NCBI GenBank assembly: GCA_021812735.1
Contig: JAKAMV010000085.1
Location: 1 to 18,987, forward strand
Length of the DNA stretch: 18,987 bases
Direction: 5' to 3'
Origin: Chloroflexota bacterium
GTDB lineage: Bacteria > Chloroflexota > Limnocylindria > Limnocylindrales > CSP1-4
Position numbers and translations under genes: made by a program
The notes under the pieces: generated by a model
Told to the model about the DNA's origin: nothing
The model's database searches: none
The model's input: only the letters and a program-made list of their open reading frames with translations
Shown: positions 1 through 7,233 of the stretch, piece after piece
Position numbering within the stretch: the stretch's first letter is position 1
Layout of the letters: each line of letters begins with the position of its first letter

Positions 1-1662
1 CCGATCTCGGTGGGCGTGCTGGGCGGACGTCCGACACGGGACGGCAGCGGCATTGTCTGGTTCCACGATGCCACGGGCGCAGAGTCGGGCCAGTGGGTGG
101 TCGCGCGGTTCGACGAGGACGCACCGCCCCGACCGCTGCTCGAGGGTGTGCCCGAGGGCTGGGACGAGGGGCTGGCCATCGGCAGGCGGCGGGTCGTGGC
201 GGCGATCAGCACCGCCGAGCGGTTCTCCATCTGGGTCTCGGACGCTGGGGCGCCGGCCCGCTGCCTCCACTCGCGTCCCGAGATGGTCAACCTGGGCGTC
301 GATGACGAGGCGGCGCTCTCGGCGGACGAGACCCTGGTCGTGTTCGAGTACGCGGACGGCGGCGACGTCCACCACCCGGCGCTGCGGGTCATCGACACCG
401 AGGCGGGCACCACCACGGCCGACCTGCGGTGGGAGGGCATCGCCGTCTCGAGCCACGGGTTCTCGCCGGTGTCGGGCGATGTCCGCGTCGCGATCTCGCA
501 CGAGCGCGACGGCGAGCGGCGGCCGGCGCTCTGGGATGTCCGATCTGGCGAGGTGACCGATCTGCCGACCGGCCTCGGGGGCAGCGTCGACGTTGCGGGC
601 TGGTGGCCCGACGGGTCCGCGGTGCTGCTGCTCCAGCTGGTGGAGGGGCGGCATCGGCTCCATCGCCACAGTCTTGCGGACGGCACGACGGCACTCCTCG
701 CCTCGGAGCCCGGGGCCATCACCGCGGCCGCCGTACGCCCGGACGGCGAGGTCTGGTACCGCGGCCACAACGGCGAGCACCCCGCCCAGCTTCGCGCCGT
801 CGGCGCCCCTGACCCCCTCCTCGAGCCCGACGGCCCCCGCGCCCCGGCCGGTCGCCGCTTCGAGAGCTGGTTCTTCGCCAACCCGAACGGACAGCGGGTC
901 CACGGGTTCACGGTCCGGCCAGACGGCGACGGCCCGCACCCGGTCATCATGCGCGTCCACGGCGGCCCCCACATGCTCGACATGGACCGCTGGGTGCCGG
1001 ACATCCTGGCCCACGTGGACGCGGGTTTCCTGGTGGCGATGGTCAACTACCGCGGATCCGACGGATACGGCCAGGCCTGGCGCGACGAGCTGATCGGCAA
1101 CGTGGGCTTCCTCGAGCTCGAGGACGTGCTCGCGGGGCTCGACGACCTGGTCGCCCGCGGCCTGGCCGACCCTGAGCGCACGGTGCTCGCCGGCTGGTCC
1201 TGGGGCGGCTACGTCACCCTGCTCGGCGCCGGCCGGCACCCGGAGCGGTGGACCTCGCTCGTGGCGGGCGTGCCGGTGGCGGACTACGTGGCCGCCTTCG
1301 AGGACGAGTCGCCGTCGCTCCAGGCGCTGGACCGCTCGCTGTTCGGCGGCGATCCCGCCACCAGACCCGACCTGTTCCGCGAGCGCTCCCCCATCAGCTA
1401 CGTGGACGCCGTCCGCGCACCCCTCCTGATTCTGGCCGGCGAGAACGACTCGCGCTGCCCCATCCGCCAGATCTGGAACTACGTCGCCCGGATGCGCGCC
1501 CGGAACCTGGAGCCGCAGGTGTACACGTACGCCACCGGCCACGCCTCGTTCGACACCGACGAGAAGCTGCGACAGGCGGCGATCGTGCTCGACCACCTCG
1601 CCCGGACCGTCCCGGGCATCGCCCGCCTGGAGGGGATCGACCGGCACATCGCCGACGGCTGA
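1..1662 (+). CDS. S9-family (prolyl oligopeptidase-type) serine hydrolase, 5' end probably outside window
   Basis: The C-terminal half is a clear alpha/beta-hydrolase domain of the S9 peptidase type. It has an oxyanion-side HGGPH motif, the nucleophile elbow GWSWGGY with Ser397 (numbered from the GTG at base 10), the acid Asp480 in AGENDSRCP and His511 in TGHASFD. The N-terminal ~290 residues show WD/propeller-like repeats (DGSGIVWF, DGSAVLLLQL, DGEVWYRG), as expected for the gating beta-propeller. Members of this family cleave short peptides or act as acylaminoacyl peptidases, usually in the cytoplasm. The frame is open to base 1 and about 550 residues are present, against the family's usual 600-700. 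The GTG at base 10 is therefore only a fallback start, and the true one is probably upstream. A second, unlinked S9 peptidase lies on the other strand at 4982-7096. The substrate cannot be told from sequence. Confidence 0.88.
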   Translation, partial: PISVGVLGGRPTRDGSGIVWFHDATGAESGQWVVARFDEDAPPRPLLEGVPEGWDEGLAIGRRRVVAAISTAERFSIWVSDAGAPARCLHSRPEMVNLGVDDEAALSADETLVVFEYADGGDVHHPALRVIDTEAGTTTADLRWEGIAVSSHGFSPVSGDVRVAISHERDGERRPALWDVRSGEVTDLPTGLGGSVDVAGWWPDGSAVLLLQLVEGRHRLHRHSLADGTTALLASEPGAITAAAVRPDGEVWYRGHNGEHPAQLRAVGAPDPLLEPDGPRAPAGRRFESWFFANPNGQRVHGFTVRPDGDGPHPVIMRVHGGPHMLDMDRWVPDILAHVDAGFLVAMVNYRGSDGYGQAWRDELIGNVGFLELEDVLAGLDDLVARGLADPERTVLAGWSWGGYVTLLGAGRHPERWTSLVAGVPVADYVAAFEDESPSLQALDRSLFGGDPATRPDLFRERSPISYVDAVRAPLLILAGENDSRCPIRQIWNYVARMRARNLEPQVYTYATGHASFDTDEKLRQAAIVLDHLARTVPGIARLEGIDRHIADG

Positions 1663-1762
1663 GGGGCGTCTGCCCTCGGCCCCGTTCAGCGCGCGGCGGG
1701 TGCGACGTCGCGCACGCTGTCGCCCGATCCAGCCGGGCTGCGGGATGGACGAAGGTTGTGCG

Positions 1763-2140
1763 ATGGACTGGGCTGGCATGCCGCCGCTCGACATCGATCT
1801 TGCGCAGGCGACCCGGCTCCCGGACGGCCGCGCGCTCGAGTGGGAGTCGCTCGGCGACGGCGACGAGCCGCTCGCCTGAGTCGAGGGCGCCCCGGGCTGC
1901 CGGCCCGCCTCACCCGGGCGGATGTCGTCCCCGTCCTCGACCGCTTCTGCTCCAACCGAGTGAACCAGCCCGGCAGCGGCCGGACGACGCCGCCCCCGAC
2001 GAGGAGGGGTACGACCTCGAGGCCGTAGCGGCGTTCTTCGAGGACTGGCGGCGGGCGATGGGCGTCGACCGGTCGCCCTCATCGGGCACTCGTGGGGTGG
2101 TCTCGCGGCACCGGCGTGGGCAGCACTGCACCCAAAGGGC
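1763..2140 (+). pseudogene. Decayed alpha/beta-hydrolase (proline iminopeptidase-like), truncated
   Basis: No single frame is open, but reading across frames rebuilds an alpha/beta-hydrolase N-terminal half. It starts MDWAGMPPLDIDL at 1763, then LPDGRALEWESLGDGDEPLA, a TGA at 1877-1879 where a Trp is expected, and VEGAPG. The reading shifts to LPARLTRADVVPVLDRF and NQPGSGRTTPP, shifts again to DEEGYDLEAVAAFFEDWRRAMGVDR, and shifts a third time to VALIGHSWGGLAAPAWAALHP, which contains the nucleophile elbow GHSWGG at 2084-2101. Each shift is explained by a one-base loss. Recognisable homology ends near 2140, so the acid and His half of the triad is absent. A palindromic element starts 16 bp later. 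The family assignment rests on the HGGPG-like region and the elbow. One nonsense and three frameshifts in 380 bp argue for real decay over sequencing error. Confidence 0.8.
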
Positions 2141-2483
2141 GGCCGCCGGGCTGCCTGGCACCCACCTGTGCCACGGTGCGAGGACGCGCGCGGGCGCCGA
2201 GCACCGTGGTGCGGTTCTGCACGCGTCCACGCTCAGCACCGGCCGCGCTGGCACCACGGGGTGCCAACGCGGGTGACGGGGCGGCGCCGCACCTTCCGGC
2301 TCAGCGTTTCAGCTGCTGCGGTCCGCGTCCTGGCTGCCGGCTCGCGGCCGCCGGGTGACGACTCGCAGCTCCGCGGGTTCGGCCACCCAGCGACGACGGT
2401 TCTGCGAGATGTGAACCAACTCGCCCCACAGGTCGGCAGCGATGGTCGGCTCGCACCCGCAGCAGGCAGATGCTCCCGGACGG
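2141..2483. other. Intergenic region between pseudogene and C45 gene
   Basis: This 343-bp stretch carries the palindromic element at 2156-2266 and otherwise no supported gene. A minus-strand frame ending at a TGA at 2309-2311 reads somewhat protein-like (DLWGELVHISQNRRRWVAEP) but has no start codon and is not recognised. The region separates a plus-strand pseudogene from the 3' end of the minus-strand C45 gene. Confidence 0.6.
2156..2266. repeat. Palindromic element copy 1: paired 18-bp inverted repeats around a central hairpin
   Basis: Two 18-bp palindromes, TGGCACCCACCTGTGCCA at 2156-2173 and TGGCACCACGGGGTGCCA at 2249-2266, have starts 93 bp apart. The spacer can fold on itself: CGGTGC (2174-2179) with GCACCG (2236-2241), GGACGCG (2182-2188) with CGCGTCC (2222-2228), and GCACC-GT-GGTGC (2201-2212) at the tip. 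The same layout recurs at 13294-13405 and 14611-14722. Confidence 0.7.
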
Positions 2484-3578
2484 TCAGCCGATCCGGTACT
2501 CGGCGCGGTTGCCGCGGCAGGGGTTGCCGCGCCCGTACGCGATCACGCCAGCGGTGACGTCGGCGAGGCACCAGAAGCACGTAACCGAGCCCTCGCTCCC
2601 ATCGGCGTGGCGGCAGAGCGACGGCGTCGTCCGGTGGTCGCAGAGCGCAGCGAAGAGCGCCGGCCCCGTGATCGCGCCGGCTGCCGGCCCCTTCCCCTCC
2701 GGTCCGTCGAGCAGCTCGAGCGCTCGAGCGAGGCGCACCGCGGACGTGCGCGCGTAGGCCGGGTCGCCCTCGTAGCGGAGCATGCGCTCGCAGGTGTAGT
2801 GGTTGGTGTGGGCGAGCGTGCCCGTGGCCGACGGCCTGGTCAGCTCGGCATCGGTGGCCGAGCCCTCGACGTTGACCACTCCCCCGTCGCGGTGCGCGAA
2901 CACCGTGTTGTACGACGACGCGCGGTCCGGCCGGAGCGCCATCGCCACGGCCTCGTCCAGCGTCCACGCGGTCAGCTGCTCGCGGACCATGAGCAGGCGC
3001 GGCACGCCGATGCGGTCGTCGTTGGGCGCGAGCTCGTTGCCGGTGAGCGACAGCCCGGCCGAGTTCCAGCCCACCGAGATCCACGGCCCGATGCCCAGCG
3101 AGAACACCAGGGGCTCGCCACGGACGCGCCACTCGACCGCGACCGCCTGCGGCTCGGCGGACGGCCACAGGTCGTTGTTGTGGGCCACCCAGACGTGGCC
3201 GTCGGCGGTGGCCGGCGGGGCGGCCACAAGGTCCGAGCACCGCCCGTCGATGACGCCCTCGCCCGCCTGCGACGGCCGGACCGACCAGATCTCCTCGATC
3301 GACACGGCGAACAGCTCGAGCCTGTCCACGCCCGCGCCCTCGGCGGCGCCGTCGATCTCGTCCACCAGCCAGGGCGTCGCCCGCAGCGTGGCGTCGCGAT
3401 AGGCGGCGGCCAGGACGAGCTGGTCCGCTCGGGTGCGGCCGGGGGGCAACTGGCCGTCGAACGCCACGGCGGCGCGGATGGTTTCGGCGGTCGCTTCGCC
3501 CAGCTGGCGGCCCACCTCGCGGTGGGAGCCGGCCACCCGCAGGAGCGGCAGGCCCCCGGGCGCCGTAGTCACGCCCAC
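2484..3578 (-). CDS. C45-type autoproteolytic acyltransferase/peptidase (acyl-CoA:6-APA acyltransferase-like, Ntn hydrolase)
   Basis: The 364-residue product shows the features of the C45/AAT Ntn-hydrolase family. An N-terminal segment (LPLLRVAGSHREVGRQLGEA) fits the family's entry motif. The junction DGR-C114-SDLVA is where these proenzymes cut themselves, exposing Cys114 as the N-terminal nucleophile. It is followed by HNNDLW (133-138), WNSAGLSLTGNEL (171-183), SYNTVFAHRDGGVVNVEGS (222-240) and HTNHY (257-261). Relatives cleave or transfer acyl groups on amides; the real substrate here is unknown. The start chosen is the GTG at 3578, preceded by a purine-rich GGAGGTCAGG. A second in-frame GTG lies two codons on. 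The gene follows deoC by 58 nt with no visible promoter between, so the two are probably co-transcribed. There is no signal peptide, so it is likely cytoplasmic. Confidence 0.85.
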   Translation of the reverse strand: MGVTTAPGGLPLLRVAGSHREVGRQLGEATAETIRAAVAFDGQLPPGRTRADQLVLAAAYRDATLRATPWLVDEIDGAAEGAGVDRLELFAVSIEEIWSVRPSQAGEGVIDGRCSDLVAAPPATADGHVWVAHNNDLWPSAEPQAVAVEWRVRGEPLVFSLGIGPWISVGWNSAGLSLTGNELAPNDDRIGVPRLLMVREQLTAWTLDEAVAMALRPDRASSYNTVFAHRDGGVVNVEGSATDAELTRPSATGTLAHTNHYTCERMLRYEGDPAYARTSAVRLARALELLDGPEGKGPAAGAITGPALFAALCDHRTTPSLCRHADGSEGSVTCFWCLADVTAGVIAYGRGNPCRGNRAEYRIG

Positions 3579-3636
3579 GGCCCCGACCTGACCTCCGCGA
3601 TCCCCTCCACCCGCGCCCGGTCCTGCCCCACTGCGG

Positions 3637-4614
3637 TCAGTCGACGGTGAAGTGGTCGGGGCGCTGGTAGGCGCCGGTGCGCTCCTTCTGGAGCTGCATC
3701 AGCACGTCGTTGAGCAGGGACGAGGCGCCGAACCGGAACAGGCCTGGGGTCATCCAGCGCGGGCCCAGCGTCTCGTACAGGACAACCAGGTACGCGATGG
3801 CCTCCTTGGCGGTCCGGATCCCGCCGGCGGGCTTCATCCCCACGATACGGCCGGTGGCCCGCTCGAAGTCGCGGATCGCCTCGAGCATGACCAGCGTGAC
3901 CGGCAGCGTGGCGGCCGGCTGGATCTTGCCTGTGGAGGTCTTGATGAAATCCGCCCCCGCGGCCATGGCGAGCACGCTCGCGCGGCGCACGTTGTCATAG
4001 GTGCCCAGCTCGCCGGTCTCGAGGATCACCTTGAGGTGGGCGTCGCCGCACGCCCCCTTGACCGCGACGATCTCGTCGAACACGTCGCCGTACTGGCCGG
4101 CGAGGAAGGCGCCCCGGTCGATCACCATGTCGATCTCGTCCGCGCCCGCGGCCGCGGCTGCCCGCACCTCGGCCAGCTTGACCTCGGGGAAGGACTGCCC
4201 CGACGGGAACGCGGTCGCCACCGACGCCACCTTCACGCCCGAGCCGCGGAGCGCGACCTTCGCCTCGGCGACGAACGTCGGGTACACGCAGATGGCCGCC
4301 ACGTGCGGGACCGACGGGTCCCCGGGCAGCGGGTGCATGCCCTTGGCGCACAGCGCGCGGACCTTGCCCGGGGTGTCCTTGCCCTCGAGCGTGGTGAGGT
4401 CGATCATCGAGACCGCGAGGTTCAGCGCCCACACCTTGGACGCCTTCTTGATCGAGCGCTTCTGGAGCGACGCGACGCGCTCCTGCACGCCGACCGCGTC
4501 GACGGGCGTGACCCGACCGAGCACTGAGCCCAGGCTGGCGGCGCGTGGGTCGAGCGCGCGCACGAGCTCGCTGGCGGTGTCCCGCGCCGAGCTGTGGACG
4601 GTCGGGGTCGACAT
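3637..4614 (-). CDS. deoC: Deoxyribose-phosphate aldolase (long, eukaryote-like DERA class)
   Basis: DERA reversibly cleaves 2-deoxyribose-5-phosphate to glyceraldehyde-3-phosphate and acetaldehyde in deoxynucleoside catabolism. The 325-residue product carries the Schiff-base lysine in GADFIKTSTGK (Lys225), the second active-site lysine in GMKPAGGIRT (Lys261) and the acidic strand ADEIDMVIDRGAF. It is longer than the ~259-residue E. coli enzyme, with about 60 extra N-terminal residues. Its C-terminal part (KPAGGIRTAKEAIAYL, LFRFGASSLLNDV) resembles the long DERA class that includes the human enzyme. The ATG at 4614 is chosen because the homologous N-terminal region begins soon after it and a TATGCT box lies exactly 6 nt upstream, fitting a leaderless mRNA. 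No purine nucleoside phosphorylase or phosphopentomutase lies nearby, so it is not in a standard deo operon. Confidence 0.95.
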   Translation of the reverse strand: MSTPTVHSSARDTASELVRALDPRAASLGSVLGRVTPVDAVGVQERVASLQKRSIKKASKVWALNLAVSMIDLTTLEGKDTPGKVRALCAKGMHPLPGDPSVPHVAAICVYPTFVAEAKVALRGSGVKVASVATAFPSGQSFPEVKLAEVRAAAAAGADEIDMVIDRGAFLAGQYGDVFDEIVAVKGACGDAHLKVILETGELGTYDNVRRASVLAMAAGADFIKTSTGKIQPAATLPVTLVMLEAIRDFERATGRIVGMKPAGGIRTAKEAIAYLVVLYETLGPRWMTPGLFRFGASSLLNDVLMQLQKERTGAYQRPDHFTVD

Positions 4615-4620
4615 GGCACG

Positions 4621-4626
4621 AGCATA
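4621..4626 (-). promoter_or_regulatory. Probable -10 box of a leaderless deoC transcript
   Basis: On the minus strand TATGCT is followed by CGTGCC and then the deoC ATG. The 6-nt gap would place transcription initiation at the A of the start codon, and no Shine-Dalgarno sequence is present. The same geometry is seen before the genes at 7234 and 12166. Confidence 0.55.
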
Positions 4627-4786
4627 CCGCGCCGTCCCCGGGAGCGGCACCCCGCGGCACCCCGCTCCCCGCCCGGGCGGATCGGGCCGGGGACGCGTCA
4701 GGATTGCGTGGGGTGCCCGCCGGGCGGGCGAGATGGCGCACCGATGCGCTGCAAGCGCTGAGTTGGGGGCGAGGCCACGCGCTGGA

Positions 4787-4805
4787 GTGCCCGCCCAGCG
4801 GGCAC
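4787..4805. repeat. Perfect 8-bp-stem hairpin with two neighbouring variants
   Basis: GTGCCCGC and GCGGGCAC flank a 3-nt loop (CCA). Similar sequences begin GTGCCCGCC at 4713 (7-bp stem GCCCGCC/GGCGGGC) and TGCCCG...CGGGCA at 4817-4833 (6-bp stem). Between the first two lies GCGCT-GCA-AGCGC (about 4746-4758). The arrangement loosely resembles the TGGCAC elements but the arm sequence is different. Confidence 0.5.
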
Positions 4806-4981
4806 GCGCGCTGGAGTGCCCGCTGACCGGGCAGGGATAGCGCGGGCGGGCAGAGTCGGGCCGAGCGGCGCACGGGCAGGGACGGCACGGGCAGAGCGGG
4901 CCGAGCGGCGCACGGGCGGGATCGGCCGGGCCCAACCCGAGCGGCACCGTGATGCGTGGCGGCACCGGGTCCGGCCCGAGG

Positions 4982-7096
4982 TCAGCGACCGGCGCGGCTC
5001 CTCGGCGGTGCGGGCAGCCGGCGCTCGCCCTTGACCAGGTAGTGGCCGAACCAGTCGCGCAGCTGGACCAGGTTCTCGGCGCGCCGGAACGGCGTTCCGG
5101 AGCGGGTCAGCTCGTGGCTCTCGTCGGGGACCCGCATGAACCGCACAGGGCGGTGGAGCGAGCGGAGCACCGTGAACAGCGCCTCGGCCTGACCGACGGT
5201 GCACCGCAGGTCGTGCTCGGCGTGCTGGATGAGCAGCGGCGTGCGGACGTTCGCGGCGAGGGAGATCGGCGAGATGGACCAGAAGTAGGCGGGGTCCTCC
5301 CAGGGCAGCCGACCGAACTCGACCTGGGCCCACTCCCCCCCGGAGATGTCGCCGGTCAGGAAGAGCATGCCCATGTCCACCACGGAGCGGCACGTCACCG
5401 CAGCCTTGAAGCGGTCGGTGCGGCCGACGATCCAGTTGGTGAGGTAGCCCCCGTATGAACCGCCGGTGACGCCCAGACGCTCCGGATCGGCCAGGCCCTC
5501 GACAACCGCCTGGTCCACGCCGGCCATGACGTCGGCCATGGGCCCGTCACCCCAGTCGCCCATGTTCGCGCGGTTGAAGGCCTCGCCATAACCCTCCGAG
5601 CCCCGCGGGTTGGAAGCCAGGACCGACACGCCGGCGCCGGCGAGGACCTGCCACTCGAGCACCGGACTCCAGCCGTACAGCGTGTGGGGCCCGCCGTGGA
5701 TCTCGACGACCGTCGGCCGGGCGCCGTCGCCGGACGGGTACAGCCAGCCCTGGACCTCGCGGCCGTCGCTGACCCAGCGCCGCTCGAGCGGCTCCACCCA
5801 CGCGATGTCAGCCTGGGCGTCCGCATTGAGCGTGGAGACGGCGCGCGGGACGCGCCCGCCACCCTTGCCGGCGTCGAGCACATGGACCTCGGGGAGCCGC
5901 GTCGGCGCCGAGACCACAGCGGCCAGGACGTCACGGCCCTTGAGGGGCACCGCGTCCCAGCCGGACAGGTAGTGGCGGCCCTCGGTGAGGCGCTTCGGCT
6001 CCTGGTCGCCGCCCAGCGGCACGCGCCACAGCTCGTGGCTGCCGTCCACCGGCGCGGTGAAGAGAACCCCTGTGCCGTCCGCGGTCAGCGCGAGGTGGGC
6101 ACCCTCGCCGATGGTCACGTCGCTGTTCATGCCCGAATCGGGCTTGAGCTCGCTGCGGACCAGCAGGTCGGCGCCGGCAGCCGCCTCGGAGCCGTCGGCG
6201 CCGAACCGCCAGATGCCGGTCCGGAAGCCGACGCGCGGGAAGCGGTCCCCGAGCGCCACGATCGACGCGCCGTCCCGCGTCCAGGCGGGGCCCCAGAACA
6301 CCGCATCGGCGCCACCGGCCACGGTGGTGACCGCGCCGGTCGCCACCTCGACCGTGAAGATCGAGCGGCGGCCGTGGATGTCGGGCGACGGGTGCCGGTT
6401 GGCGGCGAACGCAATCCGGGCGCCGTCGGGCGACCAGGCGGGGTCGGCCTCAGGCGTCGGGCCCGCGACCAGTCGGCGGGCCTCGCCCGTCGCCACGTCC
6501 ACGAGCCAGAGGTGGGCGTCCGCGTCGTCGATGAACCCGGCGCCGTTGTACTGGTAGCCCAGCTTGTCGATGTAACGATAGTCGGAGAGCGGCGTCTCGC
6601 CGGGCTTGGGCGGCGCTGGCCGGCCGCGGCGGCGGGCGTCGGCCTCGAGGCTGGCCCCCAGCGACGACGAGAGGACGGCGAGCCGGTTGCCGTCGGGCGA
6701 CCAGGTGAAGCCCGACACCCCCCGCGGCAGGTCGGTCAGCCGGCGGGCCTCGCCGCCGTCCAGCGGCAGCAAGTGCACCTGCACCTCGTCCTTGCGGTCC
6801 TTGATGGCCTCGCGCTTGGGCTCGTCCTCGACCCTGGTGCGGCGGTCCGACAGGAAGGCCAGCGTCCGGCCGTCGGGCGAGAACCGCGGATGCGCGTCGG
6901 AGCGCGGCCCGTGCGTCAGGCGGCGCGCCGGGGCGGAGCCGTCAGTCGGGGCGAGCCAGACCGACGCCCGGTAACCGTCCCTGCCGACGGCGGAGCGCGT
7001 GACCGTGAAGGCGACCCAGCGGCCGTCCGGCGAGACGTGCGGGTCGGTGGGGACGAGCAGGCGGTACAGGTCGTCGGGCTGGACGGGACGGGGCAC
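4982..7096 (-). CDS. S9-family peptidase (acylaminoacyl-peptidase/prolyl oligopeptidase type)
   Basis: The product is complete at 704 residues, normal for the family. Residues ~1-420 form a beta-propeller with repeated WSPDG/FSPDGR blades (VSPDGRWVAF, FSPDGRTLAFLSDR, WSPDGNRLAVL, WSPDGARIAFAANR). The catalytic alpha/beta-hydrolase domain follows, with HGGPHTLYGW, nucleophile elbow GGSYGGY (Ser547), HAEHDLRC (Asp629) and ESHEL (His661). These enzymes hydrolyse oligopeptides or N-acylated amino acids; no signal peptide is seen, so it is probably cytosolic. The frame stays open far upstream, but homology begins at VQPDDLYRLLVPTDPHVSPDG. I therefore take the GTG at 7096, which has GGAGG 5 nt before it. 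It is divergent from the ligase-like gene at 7234, sharing a 137-bp promoter region. Confidence 0.93.
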   Translation of the reverse strand: MPRPVQPDDLYRLLVPTDPHVSPDGRWVAFTVTRSAVGRDGYRASVWLAPTDGSAPARRLTHGPRSDAHPRFSPDGRTLAFLSDRRTRVEDEPKREAIKDRKDEVQVHLLPLDGGEARRLTDLPRGVSGFTWSPDGNRLAVLSSSLGASLEADARRRGRPAPPKPGETPLSDYRYIDKLGYQYNGAGFIDDADAHLWLVDVATGEARRLVAGPTPEADPAWSPDGARIAFAANRHPSPDIHGRRSIFTVEVATGAVTTVAGGADAVFWGPAWTRDGASIVALGDRFPRVGFRTGIWRFGADGSEAAAGADLLVRSELKPDSGMNSDVTIGEGAHLALTADGTGVLFTAPVDGSHELWRVPLGGDQEPKRLTEGRHYLSGWDAVPLKGRDVLAAVVSAPTRLPEVHVLDAGKGGGRVPRAVSTLNADAQADIAWVEPLERRWVSDGREVQGWLYPSGDGARPTVVEIHGGPHTLYGWSPVLEWQVLAGAGVSVLASNPRGSEGYGEAFNRANMGDWGDGPMADVMAGVDQAVVEGLADPERLGVTGGSYGGYLTNWIVGRTDRFKAAVTCRSVVDMGMLFLTGDISGGEWAQVEFGRLPWEDPAYFWSISPISLAANVRTPLLIQHAEHDLRCTVGQAEALFTVLRSLHRPVRFMRVPDESHELTRSGTPFRRAENLVQLRDWFGHYLVKGERRLPAPPRSRAGR

Positions 7097-7146
7097 GGGG
7101 TCCTCCGGATGCGCACGGGCAACGGGGCGGTCTGGGGTCCGACCGG

Positions 7147-7184
7147 CGAGTCGAGTGCCCCCAGTCGAGTCGAGTGCCCCCAGT
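7147..7184. repeat. Exact 19-bp tandem duplication
   Basis: CGAGTCGAGTGCCCCCAGT occurs twice with no gap (7147-7165 and 7166-7184). It lies in the S9 gene's untranslated leader, next to its likely -10 box. Confidence 0.85.
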
Positions 7185-7221
7185 CTAGCCCCGGTGCGAG
7201 CGGGGACGCGGCCACGCCGAC

Positions 7222-7227
7222 TACCAT
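7222..7227 (+). promoter_or_regulatory. Probable -10 box of a leaderless transcript for the ligase-like gene
   Basis: TACCAT is followed by six bases (CGGTCC) and then the ATG at 7234. There is no Shine-Dalgarno sequence. The spacing matches the deoC and DUF971 starts. Confidence 0.5.
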
Positions 7228-7233
7228 CGGTCC

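Larger units (their letters stand above)
4615..4981. other. Repeat-rich intergenic region upstream of deoC
   Basis: These 367 bp hold no supported gene. They contain the deoC promoter, three GC-rich hairpins (4715-4729, 4787-4805, 4817-4833), a 17-bp direct repeat at 4778-4794 and 4807-4823, and a ~21-bp direct repeat (core GGGCCGAGCGGCGCACGGGC) near 4858-4877 and 4898-4917. The far end adjoins the stop of the S9 peptidase, so some hairpins could serve as its terminator, but no U-tract follows any of them. Confidence 0.55.
7097..7233. promoter_or_regulatory. Divergent promoter region between S9 peptidase and ligase-like gene
   Basis: It contains a plus-strand TACCAT box at 7222-7227, 6 nt before the ATG at 7234. 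On the minus strand a TAGACT box (7182-7187) could drive the S9 gene with a leader of about 80 nt. An exact 19-bp tandem duplication lies at 7147-7184, just downstream of that minus-strand box, where an operator could sit. Confidence 0.5.

Noticed and set aside
1660..1680. Possible terminator hairpin after the first S9 gene (GAGGG...CCCTC)
   Set aside because: The stem is only 5 bp with a 7-nt loop and no U-tract.
2309..2460. Minus-strand protein-like segment (DLWGELVHISQNRRRWVAEP)
   Set aside because: There is no start codon in frame, no recognised family, and the frame enters the end of the C45 gene. It could be a gene remnant but cannot be supported.
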